From Methylotenera versatilis 79 (GTDB taxonomy: Bacteria; Pseudomonadota; Gammaproteobacteria; Burkholderiales; Methylophilaceae): a stretch of 64,000 nt of DNA. The notes below the pieces were generated by a model. The model ran no database searches and was not told the origin of the DNA. It saw nothing but the letters and a program-made list of their open reading frames with translations. Positions 18,196 to 27,354 of the stretch are shown piece after piece. Position 1 is the stretch's first letter; every line of letters begins with the position of its first letter. Where the stretch lies: contig NZ_ARVX01000001.1 of the NCBI RefSeq assembly GCF_000384375.1, positions 1 through 64,000 of the forward strand, in the 5' to 3' direction. The translations under genes were made by a program, and so were the position numbers.

Positions 18196-19989
18196 TTATT
18201 TATCTTCGACTCTTAATATCGCTAAAAACGCTTCTTGTGGAATTTCTACATTACCCACTTGTTTCATGCGTTTTTTGCCTTCTTTTTGCTTGTCTAGCAA
18301 TTTACGTTTACGCGATACATCGCCGCCATAACATTTTGCAATCACGTTTTTACGCATGGCTTTTACCGTTTCGCGTGCAATAATATTAGCACCAATTGAT
18401 GCTTGAATCGCCACATCGAACATCTGGCGTGGAATCAGTTCGCGCATTTTCTCTGCCACTTGACCACCTCGGTATCGGCTATTGGCGCGATGTACAATCA
18501 AGCTCAGCGCGTCAACACGTTCACCGTTCACCATAATATCTAACTTAACCAAATCTGCAGCACGAAATTCTAAAAACTCGTAATCCATGGATGCATAACC
18601 GCGCGATACCGATTTTAATTTATCAAAAAAATCCAGCACCACTTCGTTCAACGGCATTTCATAGCTGAGCATTACTTGCCTGCCCATATACTGCATATTC
18701 TTTTGTATCCCGCGCTTATTATTGCAAAGCGTCATCACTGGCCCTACATAATCTTGTGGCATCAGCAAATTGACATTAATCACAGGCTCACGAATTTCTT
18801 CAATACGCGACATATCTGGTAAACGTGAAGGATTCTCAATTTGTTCAACTGTTCCATCTTTTAGCATGAGCTCATACACAACGGTAGGCGCCGTTGTAAT
18901 CAAATCCATATCGTATTCGCGCTCTAAGCGTTCTTGTACGATTTCCATATGCAACAAACCTAAAAAGCCGCATCTAAAACCAAATCCAAGGGCAGTAGAA
19001 TTTTCTGGCTCAAATAACAAGCTGGCATCGTTTAAACTCAGTTTTTCAAGCGCTGTTCTTAACGCTTCAAATTGATTAGATTCTACTGGATACAAACCAG
19101 CAAACACTTGCGGTTTCACCTCTTTAAAACCCGCTAATGGTTCTGCGGCAGGTCTAGTTGCTAAGGTAACGGTATCACCTACTTTAGCGCTGGCAAGCTC
19201 TTTAATGCCGGCGATAACAAAGCCTACTTCACCCGCTGAAAGCGAGGTCTTTTGCAACGATTTTGGTGTGAAAACACCCACTTGCTCACACAAAAATTCA
19301 GTATGGGTTGCCATTAAGCGAATCTTATCTTTAGGCTTAAGCACGCCATCAATTACACGCACCAACATCACCACGCCAACATAGTTATCAAACCATGCAT
19401 CAATCACCAGCGCTTTAAGTGGCTTAGTTACATCGCCCACAGGCGGCGGCACTTTTGCAATCACGGCTTCTAATACATCGCGCACGCCTAAACCTGTTTT
19501 AGCTGAACATAGCACAGCGTCGCTGGCATCAACACCGATGACATCTTCGATTTCTTGCTTCACGCGCTCTGGGTCAGCGGAAGGTAAATCGATTTTATTT
19601 AGAACTGCTGTGACTTCCACACCTAAATCTAACGCGGTATAACAGTTAGCAACACTTTGCGCTTCAACACCTTGCGACGCATCAACCACTAGCAACGCAC
19701 CTTCGCATGCAGAAAGTGAACGTGATACTTCGTAGCTAAAATCCACATGACCAGGCGTGTCAATCAAATTTAATTGATAAGTCTCACCGTCATCTGCTTT
19801 GTAATGCAAAGCCGCTGTTTGCGCCTTGATGGTAATGCCACGTTCGCGCTCAATATCCATACTATCCAGCACTTGCGCTTCCATTTCACGATCCGCCAAA
19901 CCACCACAAAGATGAATAATACGGTCTGCCAAGGTGGATTTGCCATGATCAATGTGGGCAATAATAGAGAAATTACGGATGTTTTTCAT
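18196..19989 (-). CDS. lepA: elongation factor 4 (LepA)
   Basis: LepA is a ribosome-bound GTPase that back-translocates or helps initiation and assembly. The G1 motif [15 protein letters not shown]2/G3 region GITIKAQTA and [12 protein letters not shown], and G4 [12 protein letters not shown] are intact, and the LepA-specific C-terminal domain ([20 protein letters not shown]) is complete. 597 residues matches E. coli (599). A terminator at 20171-20197 lies upstream, so lepA probably starts its own transcript with lepB and the genes after it. Confidence 0.98.
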   Translation of the reverse strand: MKNIRNFSIIAHIDHGKSTLADRIIHLCGGLADREMEAQVLDSMDIERERGITIKAQTAALHYKADDGETYQLNLIDTPGHVDFSYEVSRSLSACEGALLVVDASQGVEAQSVANCYTALDLGVEVTAVLNKIDLPSADPERVKQEIEDVIGVDASDAVLCSAKTGLGVRDVLEAVIAKVPPPVGDVTKPLKALVIDAWFDNYVGVVMLVRVIDGVLKPKDKIRLMATHTEFLCEQVGVFTPKSLQKTSLSAGEVGFVIAGIKELASAKVGDTVTLATRPAAEPLAGFKEVKPQVFAGLYPVESNQFEALRTALEKLSLNDASLLFEPENSTALGFGFRCGFLGLLHMEIVQERLEREYDMDLITTAPTVVYELMLKDGTVEQIENPSRLPDMSRIEEIREPVINVNLLMPQDYVGPVMTLCNNKRGIQKNMQYMGRQVMLSYEMPLNEVVLDFFDKLKSVSRGYASMDYEFLEFRAADLVKLDIMVNGERVDALSLIVHRANSRYRGGQVAEKMRELIPRQMFDVAIQASIGANIIARETVKAMRKNVIAKCYGGDVSRKRKLLDKQKEGKKRMKQVGNVEIPQEAFLAILRVEDK

Positions 19990-20170
19990 GTTTACTTATG
20001 GGTTTTACAAACAAATGGTCTTGATAAAAAGACTCGCTTTAGAAACAAATAAGACGCCATGAGCGCCTTATTTCAATAAGCGTGATTTTACAGCAAATGC
20101 TTGAAAACGTTGTAATTAATTAATTCGATACATTTTAATGCGCATTATTATGCCTAAAAATAGAACCATA

Positions 20171-20197
20171 AAAAAACCCGCATTAATGCGGGTTTTT
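20171..20197 (-). terminator. bidirectional-looking terminator between degP and lepA
   Basis: AAAAACCCGCA and TGCGGGTTTTT form an 11-bp stem with a short loop (TTAA), flanked by A and T runs on either side. On the minus strand it ends the rseB-degP transcript, 47 nt after the degP stop. It lies within a 254-nt gap (19990-20243) in which I see no gene. Confidence 0.87.
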
Positions 20198-20243
20198 AAA
20201 TCAATCTAATAGATTGCCATTATCTTTGTTGCGATAGACTTTG

Positions 20244-21695
20244 TTACTTGGTTACCTTAATCGGCACATACAAAGTATTTTCACCACGCAACACCAACAT
20301 TGCGACGGTTTTGCCTGCTGCTACGGCGTTAACTTGTTTATTAAACAGCTCCACACTCTGACTTTCAGAGTTATTCAAACCCAAAATAACGTCGCCACGG
20401 CGAATGCCGGCCTGCGCAGCTGCACCAACACTATCCACTACCAACAGACCATTCTTGCCATTCAATCTTTTCTTTTGTACCGCTGTTAACTCTTTTAATG
20501 TTAAGCCAACTTTATTGGATTCGGCTTTAGCGGTTGGTTTACTAGCAGCAACAACTTCATTTGGATCTGTTGGCATCTCACCCACAGCAATCGTCAAGTT
20601 CTTCACCGCGCCTTTACGTAAAATTTCAACTGCTGTTGCTTTACCGGGTTTGGTGGCACCGACAACACGCGGCAAATCACTTGAAGTTACAATTGGTTTG
20701 CCATCAAATTTAGTGATGACATCGCCAGGCTCTAAACCACCTTTTTCTGCTGGACCGCCTTTTTCTACGCCGGCAATCAATGCGCCATTGGTATTTTTCA
20801 TACCAAATGACTCTGATAATTCTTTAGTTAACTCTTGTATGGCAATGCCTAACCAACCGCGCGTTATTTTTCCAGTAGATTTAAGTTGATTAGAAATATC
20901 AATCGCTACGTCTATCGGAATGCTGAAAGACAAACCAACTGAGCCGCCAGAACGACTGTAAATTTGAGAGTTAATACCAACTACCTCACCTGCCAAATTG
21001 AATAGCGGACCACCTGAATTACCCGGATTAATCGCCACATCAGTTTGTATGAATGGTACGAAATTCTCTTGCGGCAATGCGCGACCTTTGGCACTAACAA
21101 TACCTGCAGTCATGGTATTCTCTAAGCCAAAAGGTGAGCCAATCGCTGCCACCCATTGTCCAACTTTAAGTGCAGCCGGGTTGCCAATCGTTACTTTTGG
21201 TAAATTTGTTGCCTCAATTTTAATTAAAGCCACATCGGTACGTTTATCAGCACCAATAATCTTGGCTTTAAATTCACGCTTATCAGATAACTTTACTAAT
21301 ACTTCATCCGCCGCGTTGACCACATGCGCATTAGTTAAAATATAGCCATCGCTACTGATAATAAAGCCTGAGCCTAAAGAAGAGGATTTGTAGTCTTGCC
21401 CATCTGGTGCGCCCTGACCAGGCGCTCCTGGCATTCCTGGAATACCGAATCGTTTAAAAAACTCCTGTATATTTTCGTCATCAGGCATACCTGGAAAAGG
21501 CATACCAACATTGCCGTTGTTTTGCAGCACTTGCGTCACGCTAATATTCACCACTTCTGCACCATGCTTTTCAGCTAGTTCAGTAAAGTCGGGCAAATCT
21601 TTAGCCATCACTGCTTGGCTTGCACCATTAAAGACGAATGCACTGGTTAAAGTGGCAATGGTTAAAGTCGTTGTAGAAATCCATTTTTTCAACAT
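20244..21695 (-). CDS. degP: periplasmic serine protease DegP/MucD (Do family)
   Basis: A periplasmic protease-chaperone of the HtrA family that handles misfolded envelope proteins. A signal peptide covers residues 1-31 (cleavage near VMA). The catalytic triad is His124 (TNAHVV), Asp154 (TDVALIKI) and Ser227 (NPGNSGGPL), followed by two PDZ domains (about 270-360 and 395-480). 483 residues excludes short DegS-like forms. A glycine/proline/methionine-rich loop (GMPFPGMPDDE, IPGMPGAPGQGAP) lies in the LA-loop region before the protease core. The order rpoE-rseA-rseB-degP is that of algU-mucA-mucB-mucD; the 240-nt gap before it (21696-21935) could hold its own promoter. Confidence 0.95.
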   Translation of the reverse strand: MLKKWISTTTLTIATLTSAFVFNGASQAVMAKDLPDFTELAEKHGAEVVNISVTQVLQNNGNVGMPFPGMPDDENIQEFFKRFGIPGMPGAPGQGAPDGQDYKSSSLGSGFIISSDGYILTNAHVVNAADEVLVKLSDKREFKAKIIGADKRTDVALIKIEATNLPKVTIGNPAALKVGQWVAAIGSPFGLENTMTAGIVSAKGRALPQENFVPFIQTDVAINPGNSGGPLFNLAGEVVGINSQIYSRSGGSVGLSFSIPIDVAIDISNQLKSTGKITRGWLGIAIQELTKELSESFGMKNTNGALIAGVEKGGPAEKGGLEPGDVITKFDGKPIVTSSDLPRVVGATKPGKATAVEILRKGAVKNLTIAVGEMPTDPNEVVAASKPTAKAESNKVGLTLKELTAVQKKRLNGKNGLLVVDSVGAAAQAGIRRGDVILGLNNSESQSVELFNKQVNAVAAGKTVAMLVLRGENTLYVPIKVTK

Positions 21696-21935
21696 CTGTT
21701 TTTTCCTTACCTTACATCAATTGTTATGAAAGTTTACTGCTGTTCGTATTACCACTGATTTAGTTACTGCTGATTTAACTACTTACTCACCGAATATTGC
21801 GTCAATTATTATGGTTACAAGTGTCTACCTATACAATCTTTTAAGTGATGGCGATTGCGTTCTATTGCCAGAATTATTACGCGTTTTTTCACCCTGATTT
21901 TGCATTAATCAATTAATGGAGAAAGATTGTTTGGG

Positions 21936-22931
21936 TTATCTATTTGAAGCGGTTTGTTTTTTAAAGCTGACTGCTTTAGCAATTTGTTGCACTGTTGCCA
22001 ATGGCACTTCACCTACGACGACAACTTGATAGCCATCAAGAACATTGGCGCAAATATTAGTAGAGCCGACTAACTTGTGTCCCATTTTAGGACGCATACC
22101 TTTAGAGATCGGCTCAATAAATAGTGAAACAGAGGCGATACCATCTGAGAAAATCAATTGATTTATTGGCGAAGTTTTACCGTTAACCATCAATTCAATA
22201 TGATCTACTTTTACGTAACCTGGAGGTAACTCGGCGATAATCCAGTTGGTATTCACACGGTTAGGTAATGTTGCATCTTCCATCACATAATTTTTGCTGG
22301 TATCAATTTTTGGCTGAAACCAATTTAAATCGTGTGAGTTAAGCATGCTCAATTCTTGAAAGGCAATTTGCTCTAATGTTTCCGTCTTATCGTTAAGCAA
22401 CGTCATCTTAACCAATAAACCATACTCGGTATCAGTCCAGATTTTGTAACTGTAACGATAAGCATCTTTGGGAATTAGCTCAATGATTTGCGCCTGACGG
22501 CCCGCGACACTATCTAACATACCAACGCGTGCTGCGTAACTTAATTTAAGCGATTGCAGATTTGCGGGCAGCATTGCAGGAAACAAATTCTGTCCACGGC
22601 GTTTTTCAATAATGACTTTGTTATTTTTAGGATGAAAAATAACAATATCGCTACCTTGGCTAAACACCTCGCGTGGCTGACCAACTTGCAGTTTGTTGTC
22701 TAACACCATATTGCGGGTAAATTCACGCCCACCGTCATTCATGTGGGTAATTTGCACAGAGCGCGCTTGATCACCATTTTGGTAGATAAACACACCCTGA
22801 TAATTGAGTTCACGTGCTGCGAAAGCAGCTTTTTGTAGGATAAGCCATGCGTCTTCTCCTGCGAATGCATTTAAACTAAAACTGGTCAGCGTAAAGCCGT
22901 AAAGAAATAGTGCAGTTGCAGGTCGAAGCAT
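21936..22931 (-). CDS. rseB: sigma-E factor regulatory protein RseB/MucB
   Basis: RseB binds the periplasmic part of the anti-sigma factor and protects it from cleavage until mislocalised LPS or envelope damage releases it. A signal peptide ends after NAFA (residue 24). The lipid-sensing N-terminal domain includes ARELNYQGVFIYQNGDQARSV, with the family's mid-protein segment YRYSYKIWTDTEYGLLVKM, and the C-terminal domain has PPGYV. 331 residues. Gap to rseA is 5 nt. Confidence 0.93.
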   Translation of the reverse strand: MLRPATALFLYGFTLTSFSLNAFAGEDAWLILQKAAFAARELNYQGVFIYQNGDQARSVQITHMNDGGREFTRNMVLDNKLQVGQPREVFSQGSDIVIFHPKNNKVIIEKRRGQNLFPAMLPANLQSLKLSYAARVGMLDSVAGRQAQIIELIPKDAYRYSYKIWTDTEYGLLVKMTLLNDKTETLEQIAFQELSMLNSHDLNWFQPKIDTSKNYVMEDATLPNRVNTNWIIAELPPGYVKVDHIELMVNGKTSPINQLIFSDGIASVSLFIEPISKGMRPKMGHKLVGSTNICANVLDGYQVVVVGEVPLATVQQIAKAVSFKKQTASNR

Positions 22932-22936
22932 GTTAA

Positions 22937-23422
22937 TTATTGTCCTGCGCTGTTCATATTAGCATTAACATTTTGGATGTAATAAGCTGCTCCACTTGGC
23001 GCTGCAGCTTGGTGCGCTTCTAAATATTCAAGCGGCAAAGTTTGCGCGATTTCTACTGGCATCATTTCTTCGGAACCAGTGAATTGCTGTTGCAACACCA
23101 TTAACCCGACAAACATCACAGCAGCAACTGAAGCCGCGATTGACCAAAATTGGTTGGACTGAAGTAGGTTTTTTTTATGCTGAATTTGATTATCTGTCGC
23201 CGCTTTCGGCGCCAATACTGTTGGCTCATCTGCTAAAGCATTCATCACGCGCGCACTAAAATCTGCACTCAAATAACGATCGCCACGCATCGCATCACCA
23301 ATTAAATGATAGTTTTGCCAACAGCCTTCCAGCTCGCCGCCCGATTGAACAGATGTGATCAGATGTTCGGCACTCGCCACATCAAACTCGCCATCAATAA
23401 GCGCAGATAATTGATCTTTCAT
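22937..23422 (-). CDS. rseA: anti-sigma-E factor RseA/MucA
   Basis: An inner-membrane anti-sigma factor that binds and silences RpoE. The N-terminal cytosolic domain starts with DQLSALIDGEFDVASAEHLI and WQNYHLIGDAMRGD, the RseA/MucA signature. One transmembrane helix follows at about 93-111 (FWSIAASVAAVMFVGLMVL), then a short periplasmic tail of some 50 residues, the part that RseB and DegS-like proteases would act on. The 161-residue length is between MucA and RseA of well-studied species. Confidence 0.92.
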   Translation of the reverse strand: MKDQLSALIDGEFDVASAEHLITSVQSGGELEGCWQNYHLIGDAMRGDRYLSADFSARVMNALADEPTVLAPKAATDNQIQHKKNLLQSNQFWSIAASVAAVMFVGLMVLQQQFTGSEEMMPVEIAQTLPLEYLEAHQAAAPSGAAYYIQNVNANMNSAGQ

Positions 23423-23462
23423 TTTTATAACCTCTAATACTTAATATCTAAATACTGTTAAA

Positions 23463-23486
23463 AAGTAATGTTTTTTAACATTACTT
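23463..23486 (-). terminator. AT-rich hairpin with U-tract between rpoE and rseA (possible attenuator)
   Basis: AAGTAATGTT (23463-23472) and AACATTACTT (23477-23486) form a 10-bp perfect stem with a 4-nt loop; on the minus strand the stem runs straight into TTT. It lies in the 154-nt gap between rpoE and rseA, 41 nt upstream of the rseA start. With only A-T and a few G-C pairs it would be a weak terminator, so partial read-through is likely. Confidence 0.55.
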
Positions 23487-23576
23487 AACCGTTAATTACC
23501 CACACTTAAAATTAACTTAACTAATCAAATTGCTTAACCCAAGTTAAATTACTTAACCCAATAAATCAGTCAATAA

Positions 23577-24332
23577 TTACCAACGTTTTCCATCTGGCGT
23601 ATCCAACAATGGCTTGAGTTTTAAGGCAATGGTTTCACGCGCTCTGAATATACGTGAGCGCACCGTACCAATCGGACATTGCATTAAAGTCGCAATTTCC
23701 TCATAACTTAAACCTTCTAACTCACGCAAAGTGATGGCGGTACGCAATTCTTCTGGCAAACTCGCCACTGTGTCATTGACCGTTTGCGCGATTTCTTTAG
23801 TCATCATGGCCGTTTCTGGCGTTTCCATCGTGCGCATTTCGCTGCCGTCTTCAAAGTTTTCTACATCTTCAATTTCAACATCCTGCAACACTTGCGGCCT
23901 ACGACCCATTGATACCAAATAATTTTTAGCCGTGTTAATGCCGATACGATACAACCAAGTATAAAAGGCGCTATCGCCTCTAAAATTATGCAAAGCGCGA
24001 TACGCTTTGATAAACGATTCCTGCACCACATCTTCTACTTCAGCTTGATCGCGAATCATCCGCGAAAGTAGGCGCCCAAGCTTGCGGTGATACTTTTCTA
24101 CCAGCATGCCAAACGCTTTTTTGTCGCCTTGCTGCGCGCGCACAACCAACGCTTGATCAAGCTCGCGATTCCCCGCGCCAGAACTTGTTGTTGGGCCATT
24201 GCCGTTTGGCTTATCAGCCATTAATTGTCCACTTCCGTTTTGATTCGTTTTGTAGCCGCTATTATACGCATGCGGAGCGGGTTCTACGAAACTTGAACGG
24301 GACAATGCTTCAATCTTTGCTGTTTGTAACAT
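23577..24332 (-). CDS. rpoE: RNA polymerase sigma factor RpoE/AlgU with N-terminal extension
   Basis: An ECF sigma factor for envelope stress. Region 2 has ALVVRAQQGDKKAFGMLVEKYHRKLGRL and the -10-binding DVVQESFIKAYRALHNFRGDSAFYTWLYRI; region 4 ends with YEEIATLMQCPIGTVRSRIFRARETI. E. coli RpoE has 191 residues; here 251, because about 57 extra residues (rich in N, G, S and P) come first. The ATG at 24332 has a strong GGAGG site 6 nt away, whereas the next Met (residue 38) has none, so the extension seems real. A GAACTT-N17-TCTTT pair at 24464-24491 could be a self-recognised promoter but is weak. nadB is divergent, as in many proteobacteria. Confidence 0.95.
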   Translation of the reverse strand: MLQTAKIEALSRSSFVEPAPHAYNSGYKTNQNGSGQLMADKPNGNGPTTSSGAGNRELDQALVVRAQQGDKKAFGMLVEKYHRKLGRLLSRMIRDQAEVEDVVQESFIKAYRALHNFRGDSAFYTWLYRIGINTAKNYLVSMGRRPQVLQDVEIEDVENFEDGSEMRTMETPETAMMTKEIAQTVNDTVASLPEELRTAITLRELEGLSYEEIATLMQCPIGTVRSRIFRARETIALKLKPLLDTPDGKRW

Positions 24333-24510
24333 TTCTATCCTCCAGAATATCTAGTCACTTTATTTATATCTCTATATGCATCTTTATATCGTCTAAATGT
24401 TACTTGTTATACCGTTTTAAATACTACTATTAAGCACATTTTTTATATTGCTGGCTTATGGTTAAAGACAAAGATAAACTGCTATAAGTTCATTCGTTCT
24501 CACGAGTTTT

Positions 24511-26142
24511 ATGTCACAACAATTTGATGTGCTGATTATTGGTAGCGGCCTTGCTGGGTTGACCATGGCGTTGCAGGTAGCAGACCATAAAAGCGTCTGT
24601 TTAGTCAGCAAAAGAGAGTTGTCAGATAGTGCCAGCAGTTGGGCGCAAGGCGGGATTGCAGCAGTACTCAATAGCGACGACACCATTGAAGAGCATATCC
24701 AAGACACTTTAATTGCAGGCGCTGGGTTGTGCGATGTAGAAGTAACACGCATGGTTGCCACACAAGGTTTTGCTGCCATTGAATGGCTGATTAACCAAGG
24801 CGTTGAGTTTACGCGCGAAGCCGATAATCGACACTTCCATTTAACACGCGAAGGTGGTCACAGCCATCGACGCGTGGTACATGTAGCCGATGCGACTGGC
24901 CAAGCGGTACAAAAAACTTTAGCGCAAAAAGTACGTGAGCACGCCAATATAACCTTGCTAGAAAATCATATTGCGATTGATCTATTAACCAGCAAAAAAC
25001 TCAATAAAAAGTCAAAAATTGATTCAACGCAAAGCGATTCTTGCAAAGGCGCTTATGTACTGGATAACAGCACGGGGAAAGTGATTACCATTGCCGCCCA
25101 GCAAACTGTTTTAGCCACTGGCGGCGCTGGCAAAGTTTATTTGTACACCACCAATCCAGATGTCAGCACTGGCGACGGCATCGCGATGGCTTGGCGCGCT
25201 GGTTGTCGTATTGCCAATATGGAATTCATTCAGTTCCACCCCACTTGCCTCTATCATCCGCATGCTAAATCTTTTTTAATCAGTGAAGTTGTTCGAGGCG
25301 AAGGCGGTTTACTCAAATTGCCAGATGGTACACGCTTTATGCCAGAACACGATTCCCGCGAAGAACTTGCGCCGCGTGATGTGGTAGCGCGTGCGATTGA
25401 CTTTGAGATGAAAAAACGTGGTTTAGATTGTGTGTATTTAGATATCACGCATAAACCCGCCGAATTCATTCAAGAACACTTTCCGAATATTTATGCGCGC
25501 TGCTTAGAATTAGGCATTGATATCACCAAACAAGCAATTCCCGTAGTGCCAGCCGCGCATTATAGTTGCGGCGGCGTAATGACAGACTCTACTGGCGCGA
25601 CCGATATTGCTTGCTTATATGCCATCGGCGAAACCGCTTGTACGGGTTTACATGGCGCAAATCGGTTGGCGAGTAATTCATTATTAGAATGCCTGGTATT
25701 TGGCCAAGCGGCGGCAAAAGCCATTTTAAATGCGCCAAGCCAAAAATTTGGCGATTTGCCACATTGGGATGAAAGCCGCGTGACTGACGCCGATGAAGAG
25801 GTATTAATCACGCACACATGGAATGAATTACGTCGATTTATGTGGAATTATGTGGGCATTGTGCGCACCAATAAACGCTTAAGCCGCGCGCTTCACCGCA
25901 TTCATATGTTGCGTGATGAAGTGAACGAGTTTTACAGCAATTTTAAAGTCAGTAATGATTTAATCGAGTTACGTAATTTATTACAAGTGGCTGAATTAAT
26001 TGTAAAAAGTGCAATTGAACGCCATGAAAGTCGTGGTTTGCATTATAGTAAAGATTACCCGGATTTACTCGGCGAAGCGATCCCTACCGTGTTGGAACCA
26101 TCGAAATATTACAGCTTGTTGGATAGTAAGCAGGGAAGTTAA
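24511..26142 (+). CDS. nadB: L-aspartate oxidase
   Basis: NadB oxidises L-aspartate to iminoaspartate with FAD, the first step of de novo NAD synthesis. FAD-binding motifs DVLIIGSGLAGLTMAL (residues 6-21), SWAQGGIAAVL and ETACTGLHGANRLASNSLLECLVFG are complete, together with the active-site region HFHLTREGGHSHRRVVH. 543 residues. Divergent from rpoE with 178 nt between; no gene in that gap. Confidence 0.97.
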   Translation: MSQQFDVLIIGSGLAGLTMALQVADHKSVCLVSKRELSDSASSWAQGGIAAVLNSDDTIEEHIQDTLIAGAGLCDVEVTRMVATQGFAAIEWLINQGVEFTREADNRHFHLTREGGHSHRRVVHVADATGQAVQKTLAQKVREHANITLLENHIAIDLLTSKKLNKKSKIDSTQSDSCKGAYVLDNSTGKVITIAAQQTVLATGGAGKVYLYTTNPDVSTGDGIAMAWRAGCRIANMEFIQFHPTCLYHPHAKSFLISEVVRGEGGLLKLPDGTRFMPEHDSREELAPRDVVARAIDFEMKKRGLDCVYLDITHKPAEFIQEHFPNIYARCLELGIDITKQAIPVVPAAHYSCGGVMTDSTGATDIACLYAIGETACTGLHGANRLASNSLLECLVFGQAAAKAILNAPSQKFGDLPHWDESRVTDADEEVLITHTWNELRRFMWNYVGIVRTNKRLSRALHRIHMLRDEVNEFYSNFKVSNDLIELRNLLQVAELIVKSAIERHESRGLHYSKDYPDLLGEAIPTVLEPSKYYSLLDSKQGS

Positions 26143-26152
26143 GATTAGTCGT

Positions 26153-26632
26153 TTGCGTTTTAAACTGTTTGGTATTTTTTGCCTGATTTTAAGTGTTAAC
26201 TTGCATGCTTATGCTGCTGACTTAACACCTAAAATCACTTACTTTTACGATGGCGACACCGTTAAAATCAAAGACGCTTTAAGTGAATATAAATTACGAC
26301 TAACCGATATCGACGCGCCCGAACGCAATCAAACTTACGGTAAAACAGCACGCCGCGCGCTGATTAAATTATGTCAAAACGCCGATATAAAAGTTTATAT
26401 AACAGGTACAGATAAATATCAGCGCAAATTGGGAAAACTCGTGTGCAACACCCAAGATGCCAGTATTTACATGCTTAAAAATGGCCATGCGTGGTTTAAC
26501 AGACGTTACTCAATGGACTACACGCTTGATATTATTGAGCAAGAATCACGCAGAAATAAATTAGGCTTATGGAAACGAAAAAACCCAGTACCGCCTTGGC
26601 AATGGCGACAAAAGTATCAGCGCAAATACTAA
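26153..26632 (+). CDS. exported thermonuclease-like (SNase) protein
   Basis: A small nuclease of the staphylococcal nuclease family: ITYFYDGDTVKIKD carries the Ca-binding Asp, YKLRLTDIDAPERNQ the catalytic Arg and further acidic ligand residues, and DKYQRKLGKLVC the second catalytic Arg. The N-terminus LRFKLFGIFCLILSVNLHAYA is a signal peptide, so it is probably exported. No ATG is available at a sensible place; I choose TTG at 26153, 10 nt after the nadB stop, which puts the basic residues at the start of the signal peptide. The frame is open further up into nadB, and an AGGGA at 26131 is 17 nt away, so the start stays uncertain. Confidence 0.8.
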   Translation: MRFKLFGIFCLILSVNLHAYAADLTPKITYFYDGDTVKIKDALSEYKLRLTDIDAPERNQTYGKTARRALIKLCQNADIKVYITGTDKYQRKLGKLVCNTQDASIYMLKNGHAWFNRRYSMDYTLDIIEQESRRNKLGLWKRKNPVPPWQWRQKYQRKY

Positions 26633-26716
26633 TTTGCAAAGCAATTTAATCAAACGATTGCCTAATTTTAGATTAAAATATTAAAACTTTAATTTCACAA
26701 CTTTCAGGAAATGAAC

Positions 26717-27196
26717 ATGCAAGTCGCCATGAACACCGTTGTTACTATGACTTATCAACTTAAAAACGCCAACGGCGAAGTGCTTGAATCGAGCGCTGAA
26801 CCTGTTGCTTACTTACATGGCGGATATGACAATATATTCCCAAAAGTGGAAGAAGCCATGCACGGCAAAAACGTGGGTGATGTGGTAGAAGTCAGCCTAG
26901 AGCCTGAAGATGGTTTTGGTGAGTATGATGAAGAGCTAGTGCAAATTGAACCTGCCGAAGCTTTCCCAGCCGCAGAACTTAAAGTAGGTATGCAGTTTGA
27001 AGGTGAAGACGACACTGGCGAAGTGATCTTGTATACAGTAACCGAAATTGCCGATGGCAAAGTGGTGGTTGATGGCAATCATCCTTGGGCTGGCGAGCGT
27101 TTATTATTTACAGCCACAATTGCCGATGTACGCACCGCAAATAAAGAAGAAGTAACACATCAGCACGTACATGGTGCTGGCGGACATCATCACTAA
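26717..27196 (+). CDS. slyD: FKBP-type peptidyl-prolyl isomerase SlyD
   Basis: SlyD is a cytosolic prolyl isomerase and chaperone, often a nickel-binding one. The FKBP part begins MQVAMNTVVTMTYQLKNANG, which lines up with E. coli SlyD (MKVAKDLVVSLAYQV), then LEPEDGFGEYDEELVQ and the IF domain, then HPWAGERLLFTATIADVR. The C-terminal tail HQHVHGAGGHHH is a short histidine-rich metal-binding end. I start at the second ATG (26717), which has AGGA at 7 nt, rather than at 26711. 159 residues. Confidence 0.93.
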   Translation: MQVAMNTVVTMTYQLKNANGEVLESSAEPVAYLHGGYDNIFPKVEEAMHGKNVGDVVEVSLEPEDGFGEYDEELVQIEPAEAFPAAELKVGMQFEGEDDTGEVILYTVTEIADGKVVVDGNHPWAGERLLFTATIADVRTANKEEVTHQHVHGAGGHHH

Positions 27197-27219
27197 AGCT
27201 AAGCCTTTCAAGTAACACC

Positions 27220-27262
27220 ATCAGTATTGATGATGTGTAAATGACACATCATCAATACTGAT
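27220..27262. repeat. 19-bp perfect inverted repeat between slyD and mutS
   Basis: The arms 27220-27238 (ATCAGTATTGATGATGTGT) and 27244-27262 are exact reverse complements with a 5-nt loop (AAATG). It begins 24 nt after the slyD stop, between convergent slyD and mutS. No T-tract follows on either strand directly, although TTTTTT occurs at 27275-27281. It may act as a bidirectional end or RNA-stabilising hairpin. Confidence 0.8.
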
Positions 27263-27354
27263 TATCTGCTTCAATTTTTTAGTTAAAAACCGTACTTACC
27301 TTCGCTCTAACCCAATTTTCATTCACAGCTTAACATCCTAAATCTTGTTAAAAA

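Noticed and set aside
23450-23580. Overrepresented TTAAC/GTTAAC words in many intergenic regions
   Set aside because: They recur at 8220, 23450-23570 and 52480-52510 and inside genes, but an AT-rich genome gives such words by chance; without counts I cannot call it a signal.
24464-24491. Sigma-E type promoter (GAACTT-N17-TCTTT) before rpoE
   Set aside because: Spacing is one longer than usual and the -10 is weak; kept only as a remark in the rpoE entry.
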